Assembly: GCA_023390555.1 (NCBI GenBank)
Contig: JAEWCQ010000008.1
Coordinates: forward strand, 1-15,181
Source: Bacillota bacterium
GTDB taxonomy: Bacteria; Bacillota; Clostridia; Lachnospirales; Lachnospiraceae
Direction: 5' to 3'
Length of the DNA: 15,181 nucleotides
The position numbers were made by a program, and so were the translations under genes. The notes beneath the pieces were generated by a model that had not been told where the DNA came from, did not search any database, and worked only from the letters and a program-made list of their open reading frames with translations. Each line of letters begins with the position of its first letter. The stretch's first letter is position 1. Below are positions 1 to 5,844 of this stretch, piece after piece.

Positions 1-33
1 GCGTTCCGGTGAAAGTTTTCTTTGTCTTGCCAT
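1..33 (-). CDS. Transposase, IS256-like, first 11 codons only
   Basis: An ATG at 33-31 follows a strong GGAGGA ribosome binding site (about 47-42) at a normal spacing of 8 bases. The readable N-terminus is MARQRKLSPER, which resembles the start of Lachnospiraceae IS256-family (mutator-type) transposases. The gene runs off the left edge, so neither the catalytic DDE residues nor intactness can be judged. A DNA-binding protein of another kind is possible. The IS-like terminal sequence just upstream favours transposase. Confidence 0.5.
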   Translation of the reverse strand, partial: MARQRKLSPER

Positions 34-125
34 AAAAATATCCTCCTGGATTAATATTTATTTTAACATCAATCCAAGAGGATATATATGATATATCTAG
101 TTTACACAAAATTTTTTACAGTCTC
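1..125 (-). mobile_element. End of an IS256-like insertion sequence (partial, runs off the left edge)
   Basis: Read on the minus strand, the element appears to begin near 125 with GAGACTGTAAAAAATTTTGT followed by GTAAAC (to about 100). The 'TTGTGTAAA' core is typical of IS256-family terminal inverted repeats as I remember them. An AT-rich leader follows, then a GGAGG ribosome binding site and the transposase start at 33. The other end and any target duplication lie outside the window, so the boundary near 125 is inferred from the repeat only. Confidence 0.55.
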
Positions 126-173
126 GATTATATCTGTTTATTATAAAATCGTATAAATCTATCTTATTTAATC

Positions 174-204
174 AAAAAACGATCACCAAATGAGTGATCG
201 CTTT
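174..204 (-). terminator. Rho-independent terminator of the restriction-modification operon
   Basis: On the minus strand a CGATCAC/GTGATCG stem (7 bp, 7-base loop, 180-200) is followed at once by six T residues (179-174). It lies downstream of the small ORF and the methyltransferase and before the IS-like end, so it closes the accessory operon. Confidence 0.8.
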
Positions 205-243
205 AATATTTTTAACATAATGTATATTCTCTTCCATAATATT

Positions 244-438
244 CTAACATTTTATCATAAATTGCTTTACACTATTTACATCTTTATCCAAATTATTATA
301 AAGAAACCATAGTAAAAAGCCATATGATTTTTTAACATTTTCATCTTTGCATTTTTTTACTACTTCATCATCTGAATACTCTTTTAAAATATCAACAATT
401 TCTTTGTCTATGATGTCATAAAAATCAGAATTATTCAT
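244..438 (-). CDS. Small unknown protein downstream of the methyltransferase
   Basis: This 64-residue ORF starts with MNNSDFYDIIDKEIVDILKE and has a good AGAAGG ribosome binding site 7 bases before the ATG. It begins 33 bp after the methyltransferase stop, so it is probably the last gene of the same transcript. It is acidic and lysine-rich, predicted mostly helical, with one hydrophobic patch (GFLLWFLY) and no signal peptide. I do not recognise a family. Its last four codons (MIKC) look unnatural. Shifting the frame by one base after the codons for VKQF continues as YDKMLEYYGREYTLC and stops at 212-214, just before the terminator. The annotated stop may therefore reflect a one-base deletion, and the original protein may have had about 75 residues. 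Confidence 0.55.
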   Translation of the reverse strand: MNNSDFYDIIDKEIVDILKEYSDDEVVKKCKDENVKKSYGFLLWFLYNNLDKDVNSVKQFMIKC

Positions 439-471
439 TCATTTACCTTCTCTTATGTTTTTTTCCACACA

Positions 472-1470
472 TTACTCTAATGTTTCTAACTCTTTACTTA
501 TTTCCTTTTTTTCTTTTCGAATGACTTTTTCTGTATCTGAAAGCTCTTTTAACCTGTTTTCTAACCACTCTTTAGGATACTTTGAAACAGAATCTTTTCC
601 TGTTGGTTCATATATTTTTTTATATATAGGACGCAATTTTATTGATTCGTCTTCTAATTTATCGATCCTCTCACATCCAATTTTAATATATTCTTCTGAC
701 AATTCCGTTCCATATGCTTTTCGACCATTTTTTAATGCTGCAATTAGTGTACTTCCAACACCTGCAAATGGATCATACACTATATCATTTTCATTTGTTA
801 AGGCCAAAACACATCTTTCAATCAATTCTACTGGAAACTGACATGGATGAATCGTTTTTTCAGGATGATTAGCCTTCACATTTGGCACATCCCACACTTC
901 ACGCTCCCAATCATCGTATAAGCATCTAACCGTCGCCTGCCATACATCCTCTGGATTTTTACCTTTTGGATTCCCTGATAATTTTCCTTTATTTGCACCC
1001 TTATAAGATTTCTTACCTGGATATTTTGATGGTATTCTCACATTATCCAAATTAAAAGTATAATTTTCACTTTTTGAAAACCATAAAATTGTTTCATAGC
1101 GTCCAGAAAATCGTTTTTCGCACTGAAGACCATGTCCAAAATGCCATATAATTCTATTTCTTAATTGTAATCCCTGCTTTTTAAATAATGAATAAAAATA
1201 AATATCTAAAGGAAAAATTTCGCTTGTATTTGAATCAACGTAATTACCCACTTCCCAACAGATGCTTCCATCTTTTGTTAAAACTCTTGTCATCTCGGTA
1301 ATAATAGGCTCCAGCTTTGTCAAATACTCATTTAAAGATGTTACCGTTTCATATTCCTTTCCAATATTATATGGTGGTGATGTAATAATAAGTTTAATAC
1401 TCTCATCCGGTTGTTTCTTTAGAAAATCAAGAGCATCCGAATTTTCATATTTATATTCTTCCAGTTTCAT
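472..1470 (-). CDS. Beta-class DNA methyltransferase of a BglII/BstYI-type system, probably N4-cytosine
   Basis: This 332-residue S-adenosylmethionine-dependent methyltransferase has its motifs in the beta order. The catalytic motif IV TSPPY is at residues 30-34. A target-recognition stretch rich in Gly, Lys and Tyr follows at about 120-200, and HPCQFP at 208-213 corresponds to the usual HPTQKP. The AdoMet-binding motif I, DPFAGVGS, is at 233-240. SPPY rather than DPPY favours N4-cytosine, which agrees with the known m4C methylases of BglII and BstYI; N6-adenine is not excluded. The length is normal and the gene looks intact. A charged helical tail fills the last 40 residues. Its ATG overlaps the stop of the degraded endonuclease upstream (ATGA, 1470-1467), so it was translationally coupled to that gene. 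It is now the only complete methylase here and presumably protects against the endonuclease at 2796-3593. Confidence 0.9.
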   Translation of the reverse strand: MKLEEYKYENSDALDFLKKQPDESIKLIITSPPYNIGKEYETVTSLNEYLTKLEPIITEMTRVLTKDGSICWEVGNYVDSNTSEIFPLDIYFYSLFKKQGLQLRNRIIWHFGHGLQCEKRFSGRYETILWFSKSENYTFNLDNVRIPSKYPGKKSYKGANKGKLSGNPKGKNPEDVWQATVRCLYDDWEREVWDVPNVKANHPEKTIHPCQFPVELIERCVLALTNENDIVYDPFAGVGSTLIAALKNGRKAYGTELSEEYIKIGCERIDKLEDESIKLRPIYKKIYEPTGKDSVSKYPKEWLENRLKELSDTEKVIRKEKKEISKELETLE

Positions 1471-1876
1471 ATATCCTCCATAATTCCTTCTAATTTTAAT
1501 ATACGAGCAAGTCTTGATGTTGGAATTGCTTTTACTTCCATATATTTATCCGCTCTCACCTTTTTTATGCGCCTATTCCATTTACCTTGATCTTCTACTT
1601 TTGGCTTTTTTGCTATCTGACCTTTGAGTTTATCCACATCTGAATTACTAATTATAGCTAATAATTCTGAATTTGTATATGTACACGAACTTATTTTAAG
1701 ATACTTATTTGCGCATCAACATCTTTAAAACAACTCTCAATTTCCGTAATCAAATACCCCTTACGATAATATAAATATTCGTCAGCATAAAAGTGATTAT
1801 ATCTGTTTTCTATTGGCATCCAAATCCCCCAATCAAAAATAAAAGTTATTACTTTCATTATACTGTAATTTTTCAA
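1467..1876 (-). pseudogene. Degraded BglII-family restriction endonuclease (R2'), frameshifted with the catalytic core deleted
   Basis: The first part reads MPIENRYNHFYADEYLYY...EIESCFKDVDA, matching the N-terminus MRIANEYNHLNAREFLIV...DAN of the intact endonuclease at 2796-3593. At about 1705-1715 the frame breaks; GATGCGCAAAT looks like an extra GC. In the next frame the text resumes as NKYLKIS, matching NQFLKIS, then jumps straight to TYTNSELLAIISNSDVDKL, matching TDFTDNQLVEILRKSDVAKL near the C-terminus. It ends GIMEDI, against DIMEGH in the intact protein. About 170 codons are missing, corresponding to residues 44-212 of the intact protein and including all three predicted catalytic residues. 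The stop overlaps the ATG of the methyltransferase by ATGA, so this was that methylase's original partner. ORF callers would see only a meaningless 61-residue piece. Confidence 0.85.
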
Positions 1877-1906
1877 AAATTAAAGAACTAATATTTGTAT
1901 TCGTCT

Positions 1907-2587
1907 CTATCCAAATATTTCAATTTCATGGTCTTCGTGAATTGTTATATATTTTTTCTTAACATGAATTTGATATATGTGGGTTTCCATTCCCTTTTTT
2001 TTACATTGCTTAAATAATCTTCTATATTCTTTTTCTTGATTATCAAATTCTATACGCTTTATATTTTTATTAAGAAGTACAAAATCATATTCTACCAGAT
2101 AGCAATCCTTTTTTAATACCATAAAAAGATATTTTAATTGTCTAATTGCTCTTTCTCCAGAATTATGTGGAACTATCGCTTTATCACACATTGAAATTAT
2201 GCTTTTAATTTCCACTAATCTTTCCTTTTGACTACCCTCATCCCTTACAACCAAATCTGATTTATATTCTTTTGAAACTTTTCTTTCACCGCTTACCAAT
2301 TCACCTTGCTCTTCCTTGTATTCCTTTACCAGAGCGTTAACAATCGATAAATTCACCAATACCCACTGTTCGTCTACATACAATGCCATTAGCTTATAAT
2401 CAGTTCTACAATTTTTTGATGTATTCAATGTAACTAATGCTTTGTGCTCTTTTAAATCCAAATAATTTCTCAGTTTTGCCGAACTTGGTACATGACATAA
2501 TTTTTCTTCTCCATCTATATAAATTTTACATAAAAATCTACGTTTTTCCTCTCTTAAAAAAATTGCTTCCTTCATTTCAATATACAA
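1907..2587 (-). CDS. SfsA-family predicted DNA/RNA nuclease inside the restriction-modification locus
   Basis: Length is 226 residues from TTG at 2587, or 222 from ATG at 2575. Neither start has a strong ribosome binding site and a stop lies just before the TTG. The protein follows the SfsA plan throughout. An N-terminal OB-like half contains HVPSSAKL (32-39), where SfsA has CPNTGxL, and a conserved VNLSIVNALV (78-87). A nuclease-like half has D111 in YKSDLVV and E126/K128 in RLVEIKS, the D...ExK signature, and then GERAIRQL (144-151), corresponding to TERGxKHL. SfsA proteins are known to bind DNA and are reported as nucleases; the name comes from sugar-fermentation stimulation in E. coli. 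This copy is divergent and AT-rich like its neighbours, and lies between two BglII-type units. A defence or accessory role is inferred from position only. Confidence 0.82.
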   Translation of the reverse strand: MYIEMKEAIFLREEKRRFLCKIYIDGEEKLCHVPSSAKLRNYLDLKEHKALVTLNTSKNCRTDYKLMALYVDEQWVLVNLSIVNALVKEYKEEQGELVSGERKVSKEYKSDLVVRDEGSQKERLVEIKSIISMCDKAIVPHNSGERAIRQLKYLFMVLKKDCYLVEYDFVLLNKNIKRIEFDNQEKEYRRLFKQCKKKGMETHIYQIHVKKKYITIHEDHEIEIFG

Positions 2588-2619
2588 CTAATCTCATCTC
2601 TTTTTCTTTTACAATATTT

Positions 2620-2649
2620 AAAAAGACCAATGGTTTTGCCACTGGTCTT
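2620..2649 (-). terminator. Hairpin terminator between the methylase remnant and the SfsA-like gene
   Basis: On the minus strand AAGACCAGTGG - CAAAA - CCATTGGTCTT forms an 11-bp stem (one G-U pair) followed by a T-run (2624-2620). It would end transcripts arriving from the endonuclease at 2796-3593, so the SfsA-like gene and the methyltransferase may depend on another promoter or on readthrough. Confidence 0.72.
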
Positions 2650-2700
2650 AACTCAACTTTCCGTCTTTTTTCAATATTTGGAGGTAATCCAGGTGTGGAT
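2620..2700. repeat. Repeat A: imperfect copy of the segment at 3632-3712
   Basis: On the plus strand, 2653-2700 aligns without gaps to 3665-3712. By eye 35 of 48 positions match, with TCAACTTTC, TATTTGG and AGGTGT exactly conserved. In both copies a hairpin lies immediately to the left (2623-2649 here). In minus-strand terms, each copy precedes a BglII-type unit. Confidence 0.7.
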
Positions 2701-2718
2701 TACATATCCAAACATATT

Positions 2719-2796
2719 TCAAACACTCTTATCCGGCAATTCTTCCAAAAATTCTATTGCATCTCTATTCTCGTATCGATATTCATGTAATTTCAC
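2719..2796 (-). pseudogene. N-terminal remnant of a second methyltransferase (M1')
   Basis: A GTG at 2796-2794 overlaps the TAG stop of the upstream endonuclease by one base and has a GGAGGG ribosome binding site about 7 bases away. It reads VKLHEYRYENRDAIEFL..., matching the start MKLEEYKYENSDALDFL... of the intact methyltransferase at 472-1470; 14 of 25 residues are identical. After ...LPDKSV a TGA (2721-2719) stops it, and no further methyltransferase sequence follows before repeat A. All catalytic and AdoMet motifs are gone. Its position right behind an endonuclease, with the same overlapping arrangement as the intact methylase, identifies it as that endonuclease's former partner. Confidence 0.82.
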
Positions 2797-3593
2797 TAGT
2801 GACCCTCCATAATATCCAAACATCGGTTTATTTTTTCAATACGATTTCTCTTTAACTCAGTAATATGTCCATCATTTTGTTCCTGATTTATTTTTGTTCT
2901 AAGTTTCGCCACATCCGATTTCCGAAGTATTTCCACCAACTGATTGTCTGTGAAGTCAGTTGGCTCATTACTTAAAATAAGATCAGGCTCTATACCTAAA
3001 ATTAAAATTGGTACAGGTGGATTTGTTCTTCCCTCTCGAATAACGTTTGTAACTTCATTCTCAAACCAAGGCACCCCTGTATCCATATGCTCTTCCATAT
3101 TTTTTGTTGGAATTATCTCAATTCCAACATCAATATCATTTCTTGAATAAAAGAATGTATGTTTAACATGCAAATCATATGCAACACTAAAGTATTTTCC
3201 AAATTGTACTTCTACTGCAACTCTCTCTTTTTGAAAATCTACTTGATTGTATGTTGGAAAACAAGGTAATTCACGATCTTCCAACATCTGCCTTTGTACT
3301 TCTTTATCAAAAACATTTATTATTTCTCTTGTTGTCGCTTCATCACCAGTTACATAATAATCGATTCTTCTTTCCCGCCACATATGTGCATAAAGTGAAT
3401 CTTTTATTGCATTGTTAATTTTCGCTTGACTATAAAATACTTTACCTAATTTAGAAACATCACAACTAATCTTTAAAAACTGATTTGCATCCAAGCCTAA
3501 TATACTCTGCTTTATCTCATCATATTCATTTTGTTTATTTACAATTAAAAATTCTCTTGCATTTAAATGATTGTATTCGTTTGCAATTCGCAT
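2796..3593 (-). CDS. BglII/BstYI-family type II restriction endonuclease (R1), intact
   Basis: This 265-residue protein matches the BglII/BstYI family from end to end. It starts MRIANEYNHLNAREFL and has the core NQVDFQKERVAVEVQFGKY followed by VAYDLHVKH and VIREGR. Predicted metal-binding and catalytic residues are D119, E128 and Q130. The D-x8-E-x-Q spacing equals the unusual BglII active site (D84, E93, Q95). Known members cut AGATCT (BglII) or RGATCY (BstYI), so a GATC-centred hexamer is the expected target. AGGAG lies about 9 bases before the ATG. Only a 25-codon remnant of its own methylase follows, so protection must come from the methyltransferase at 472-1470 or the enzyme must be silent. 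No controller protein and no clear promoter are seen between it and lysS. Confidence 0.92.
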   Translation of the reverse strand: MRIANEYNHLNAREFLIVNKQNEYDEIKQSILGLDANQFLKISCDVSKLGKVFYSQAKINNAIKDSLYAHMWRERRIDYYVTGDEATTREIINVFDKEVQRQMLEDRELPCFPTYNQVDFQKERVAVEVQFGKYFSVAYDLHVKHTFFYSRNDIDVGIEIIPTKNMEEHMDTGVPWFENEVTNVIREGRTNPPVPILILGIEPDLILSNEPTDFTDNQLVEILRKSDVAKLRTKINQEQNDGHITELKRNRIEKINRCLDIMEGH

Positions 3594-3631
3594 TTCCTAA
3601 TTCTCCTTTTGCAAATATCGTCTTTAAAGAT

Positions 3632-3661
3632 AGATACCGGTAGCATTTCCTACCGGTATCT
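3632..3661 (-). terminator. Perfect 12-bp hairpin between lysS and the endonuclease
   Basis: AGATACCGGTAG - 6 bases - CTACCGGTATCT is a perfect inverted repeat. It lies 90 bp past the lysS stop. The minus-strand sequence after it (ATCTTTAAAG) is only weakly T-rich, so it may end lysS transcription inefficiently and let some reach the endonuclease, which has no evident promoter of its own. Confidence 0.55.
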
Positions 3662-3712
3662 AAGTCAACTTTCTGTCACTTTTTATTATTTGGGTGTATT
3701 TTAGGTGTAAAC
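3632..3712. repeat. Repeat B: partner of repeat A at 2620-2700, at the backbone/island boundary
   Basis: This hairpin plus TCAACTTTC...TATTTGG...AGGTGT segment is repeated imperfectly at 2620-2700, with 35 of 48 positions identical over 3665-3712. It sits where base composition changes from moderate-GC backbone to AT-rich accessory DNA, just after lysS. Together the copies bracket the intact endonuclease and the methylase remnant. Confidence 0.7.
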
Positions 3713-3751
3713 ACATGCTAAATAGCTTACAAACCCTTGCTTTTCCTCGCC

Positions 3752-5242
3752 CTATTTATCCAAGCTCTTCATCGTCGGAAACAGCAGCACATCCCGAATC
3801 GCAGGTGAATTTGTCATCATCATGACCATGCGGTCAATTCCGTATCCGATTCCACCTGTCGGCGGCATACCGTGGCTTAATGCATTCAGGAAATCTTCAT
3901 CCGTATGGTTTGCCTCTTCATCCCCGGCTGCAAACAATTCTTCCTGCGCCGCAAAGCGGGCTCTCTGATCGATCGGATCGTTCAGCTCGGAATAGGCATT
4001 TGCCATCTCCCATCCGTTCATGAAAAACTCGAACCGCTCTACATAGTCCGGATTCTCCGGCTTTCTCTTCGTAAGCGGTGAGATTTCAACCGGATGATCC
4101 ATGATAAAGGTCGGCTGAATCAGATGTTCCTCTACGTATTCTTCAAACAGAAGGTTCAAAATATCACCCTTACTGTGTCTGTCTTCGTATTCAATGTGAA
4201 GCTTGTCCGCCAGCGCTTTCGCTTCTTCTGTCGTATGAATCTCATTGAAATCAATGTCTGCATACTTTTTCACAGCATCTACCATCGTCAAACGCTCAAA
4301 TGGCTTGGACAAATCCATCGTATGCTCACCATACGTAAGGATTTCAGAACCGGCCACTTCATTCGCCACATGACGGTAAAGATTCTCGGTCAGATCCATC
4401 ATGCCATGATAATCGGTATAGGCCTGATACAGCTCCATCAGGGTAAATTCCGGATTGTGTCTGGTGTCAAGTCCCTCATTCCGGAATACACGGCCGATTT
4501 CATATACACGTTCCAATCCGCCCACGATCAGTCTCTTCAGGTAAAGTTCCAGAGAGATTCTCAAACGAAGATCTTCATTCAATGCATTAAAATGGGTCTC
4601 AAACGGTCTTGCGGAAGCACCGCCTGCATTCTGAACCAGCATCGGTGTCTCCACTTCCATGAATCCCTGTGCATCCAGATAGTGACGGATACTGCTAATG
4701 ACCTTGGAACGCTTTACGAATGCATCTTTTACATCCTGATTCATGATCAGATCCACATATCTTTGACGATAGCGTGTATCGGTATTCGTCAATCCGTGGA
4801 ACTTCTCCGGCAGTACATTCAGACTCTTGGAAAGGAGTGTTACTTCTGTCGCATGTACAGAGATTTCACCGGTCTTGGTCTTAAATACCTCACCCTTGAT
4901 TCCAACGATGTCACCCACATCGTATTTCTTGAAATCTGCGTAAGACGTTTCCCCGATATTATCTCTTGCGACATATGCCTGAATATTTCCCTTTAAATCC
5001 TGGATGTTACAGAAGGAAGCTTTTCCCATGACACGTTTGAACATCATTCTTCCGGCAATGCTTACCTCACTGCCTTCCATTGTCTCAAAGTTGTCCTTGA
5101 TATCTGCGCTGTGTGCTGTTACATCGTATTTGGTGATCTGAAAAGGATCTTTTCCTTCTGCCTGCAACGCTTCTAATTTTTCACGGCGCACTTTTATCAA
5201 CTGGTTAATATCCTGTTCCTGAACATTCTTTTGTTCCGCCAT
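3752..5242 (-). CDS. lysS: Lysyl-tRNA synthetase, class II
   Basis: It charges tRNA-Lys with lysine using ATP in the cytoplasm. The protein has 496 residues counting from ATG 5242, chosen because GAGGAG lies 6 bases upstream; an in-frame GTG at 5257 lies upstream of that site and is unlikely. The N-terminal OB-fold anticodon-binding domain spans about 60-140. Class II motif 1 is around 177-201 (RSKVISSIRHYL...EVETPML), motif 2 is FRNEGLDTRHNPEFTLMELY (253-272), and motif 3 is GIGYGIDRMVMMM (464-476). Length and motifs are normal. It is the last gene of the backbone run, 37 bp after greA, and its 3' end marks the edge of the accessory island. No T-box leader is present. Confidence 0.97.
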   Translation of the reverse strand: MAEQKNVQEQDINQLIKVRREKLEALQAEGKDPFQITKYDVTAHSADIKDNFETMEGSEVSIAGRMMFKRVMGKASFCNIQDLKGNIQAYVARDNIGETSYADFKKYDVGDIVGIKGEVFKTKTGEISVHATEVTLLSKSLNVLPEKFHGLTNTDTRYRQRYVDLIMNQDVKDAFVKRSKVISSIRHYLDAQGFMEVETPMLVQNAGGASARPFETHFNALNEDLRLRISLELYLKRLIVGGLERVYEIGRVFRNEGLDTRHNPEFTLMELYQAYTDYHGMMDLTENLYRHVANEVAGSEILTYGEHTMDLSKPFERLTMVDAVKKYADIDFNEIHTTEEAKALADKLHIEYEDRHSKGDILNLLFEEYVEEHLIQPTFIMDHPVEISPLTKRKPENPDYVERFEFFMNGWEMANAYSELNDPIDQRARFAAQEELFAAGDEEANHTDEDFLNALSHGMPPTGGIGYGIDRMVMMMTNSPAIRDVLLFPTMKSLDK

Positions 5243-5279
5243 TTTTGCTCTCCTCACTAACTGATGAATTCTGTTGCTC

Positions 5280-5759
5280 TTAGTTCGATCTCTGGATCTC
5301 TAATACTTTATATTTCAATAATCCGGCCTGTGTGTCTACTTCTACCACATCGCCTACCACACAGCCGATCAGCGCTTTCCCAACCGGTGATTCATTGGAA
5401 ATTTTTCCTTTTAAGCTGTTCGCTTCCGTGGAACCCACTAATTTATATTCATATTCATCGTTGTATTCCAAATCCATAATTCTTACGCGGCAGCCAATAT
5501 TGATTTTGTCAAGATCTACTTCTTCTTCCACGACAACTTCTGCATTCTTTAAAATTTTCTCGATCTGCTCGATTCTCGCTTCGATGTCACGCTGCTCGTC
5601 TTTCGCCGCATCGTATTCGGCATTCTCGGACAAGTCACCCTGTTCTCTTGCTTCTTTGATTTTCTGAGCGACTTCTTTTCGTTTTACGACTTTCAAATCC
5701 TGTATCTCATTCTCCAGTTTCTGCAATCCTTCGTAAGTCAAAATGTTTTTCTTATCCAT
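5280..5759 (-). CDS. greA: Transcription elongation factor GreA
   Basis: It rescues backtracked RNA polymerase by stimulating cleavage of the nascent RNA 3' end. The 159 residues are the usual length. The N-terminal antiparallel coiled coil (about 1-75) carries the conserved tip EAREQGDLSENAEYDAAKDE, with acidic residues D42 and E45 that reach the polymerase active site. The C-terminal FKBP-like domain (about 80-159) contains SPVGKALIGCVVGDVVEV. It lies 37 bp ahead of lysS, a greA-lysS pairing common in Clostridia, and 69 bp after the 236-aa hypothetical gene. That 69-bp gap begins with a large palindrome. Confidence 0.97.
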   Translation of the reverse strand: MDKKNILTYEGLQKLENEIQDLKVVKRKEVAQKIKEAREQGDLSENAEYDAAKDEQRDIEARIEQIEKILKNAEVVVEEEVDLDKINIGCRVRIMDLEYNDEYEYKLVGSTEANSLKGKISNESPVGKALIGCVVGDVVEVDTQAGLLKYKVLEIQRSN

Positions 5760-5805
5760 ACTGACGGTTCCTTCCCTTAATTAATTTTCTTTTATGCACA
5801 TACAT

Positions 5806-5844
5806 ATTTTATAATTCAGGATACATTCCTAAGAATTATAAAAT
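5806..5844. repeat. Long AT-rich palindrome across the end of the hypothetical gene, upstream of greA
   Basis: ATTTTATAATTC - AGGA - TACAT - TCCT - AA - GAATTATAAAAT forms 12-bp plus 4-bp paired arms around a 5-base loop, interrupted only by a 2-base bulge. It overlaps the stop codon of the gene at 5829-6539. No T-run follows on either strand, so it is not a classic terminator. RNA stabilisation, processing or protein binding are possible. Confidence 0.75.

Noticed and set aside
2437..2812. Plus-strand ORFs across the methylase remnant and repeat A
   Set aside because: The minus-strand reading shows a methylase N-terminus, a hairpin terminator and the SfsA-like start, which explains the sequence better.
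1..3750. CRISPR array or controller (C) protein of the R-M system
   Set aside because: No regularly spaced repeats and no small helix-turn-helix ORF were found; the repeats present are only the A/B pair and terminator hairpins.
4094..4996. 300-codon plus-strand ORF
   Set aside because: It lies entirely antisense to lysS, has no ribosome binding site and gives a Cys/His/Ile-rich protein with no family resemblance.
5243..5279. T-box or other riboswitch ahead of lysS
   Set aside because: Only 37 bp separate greA and lysS, too short for such a leader.
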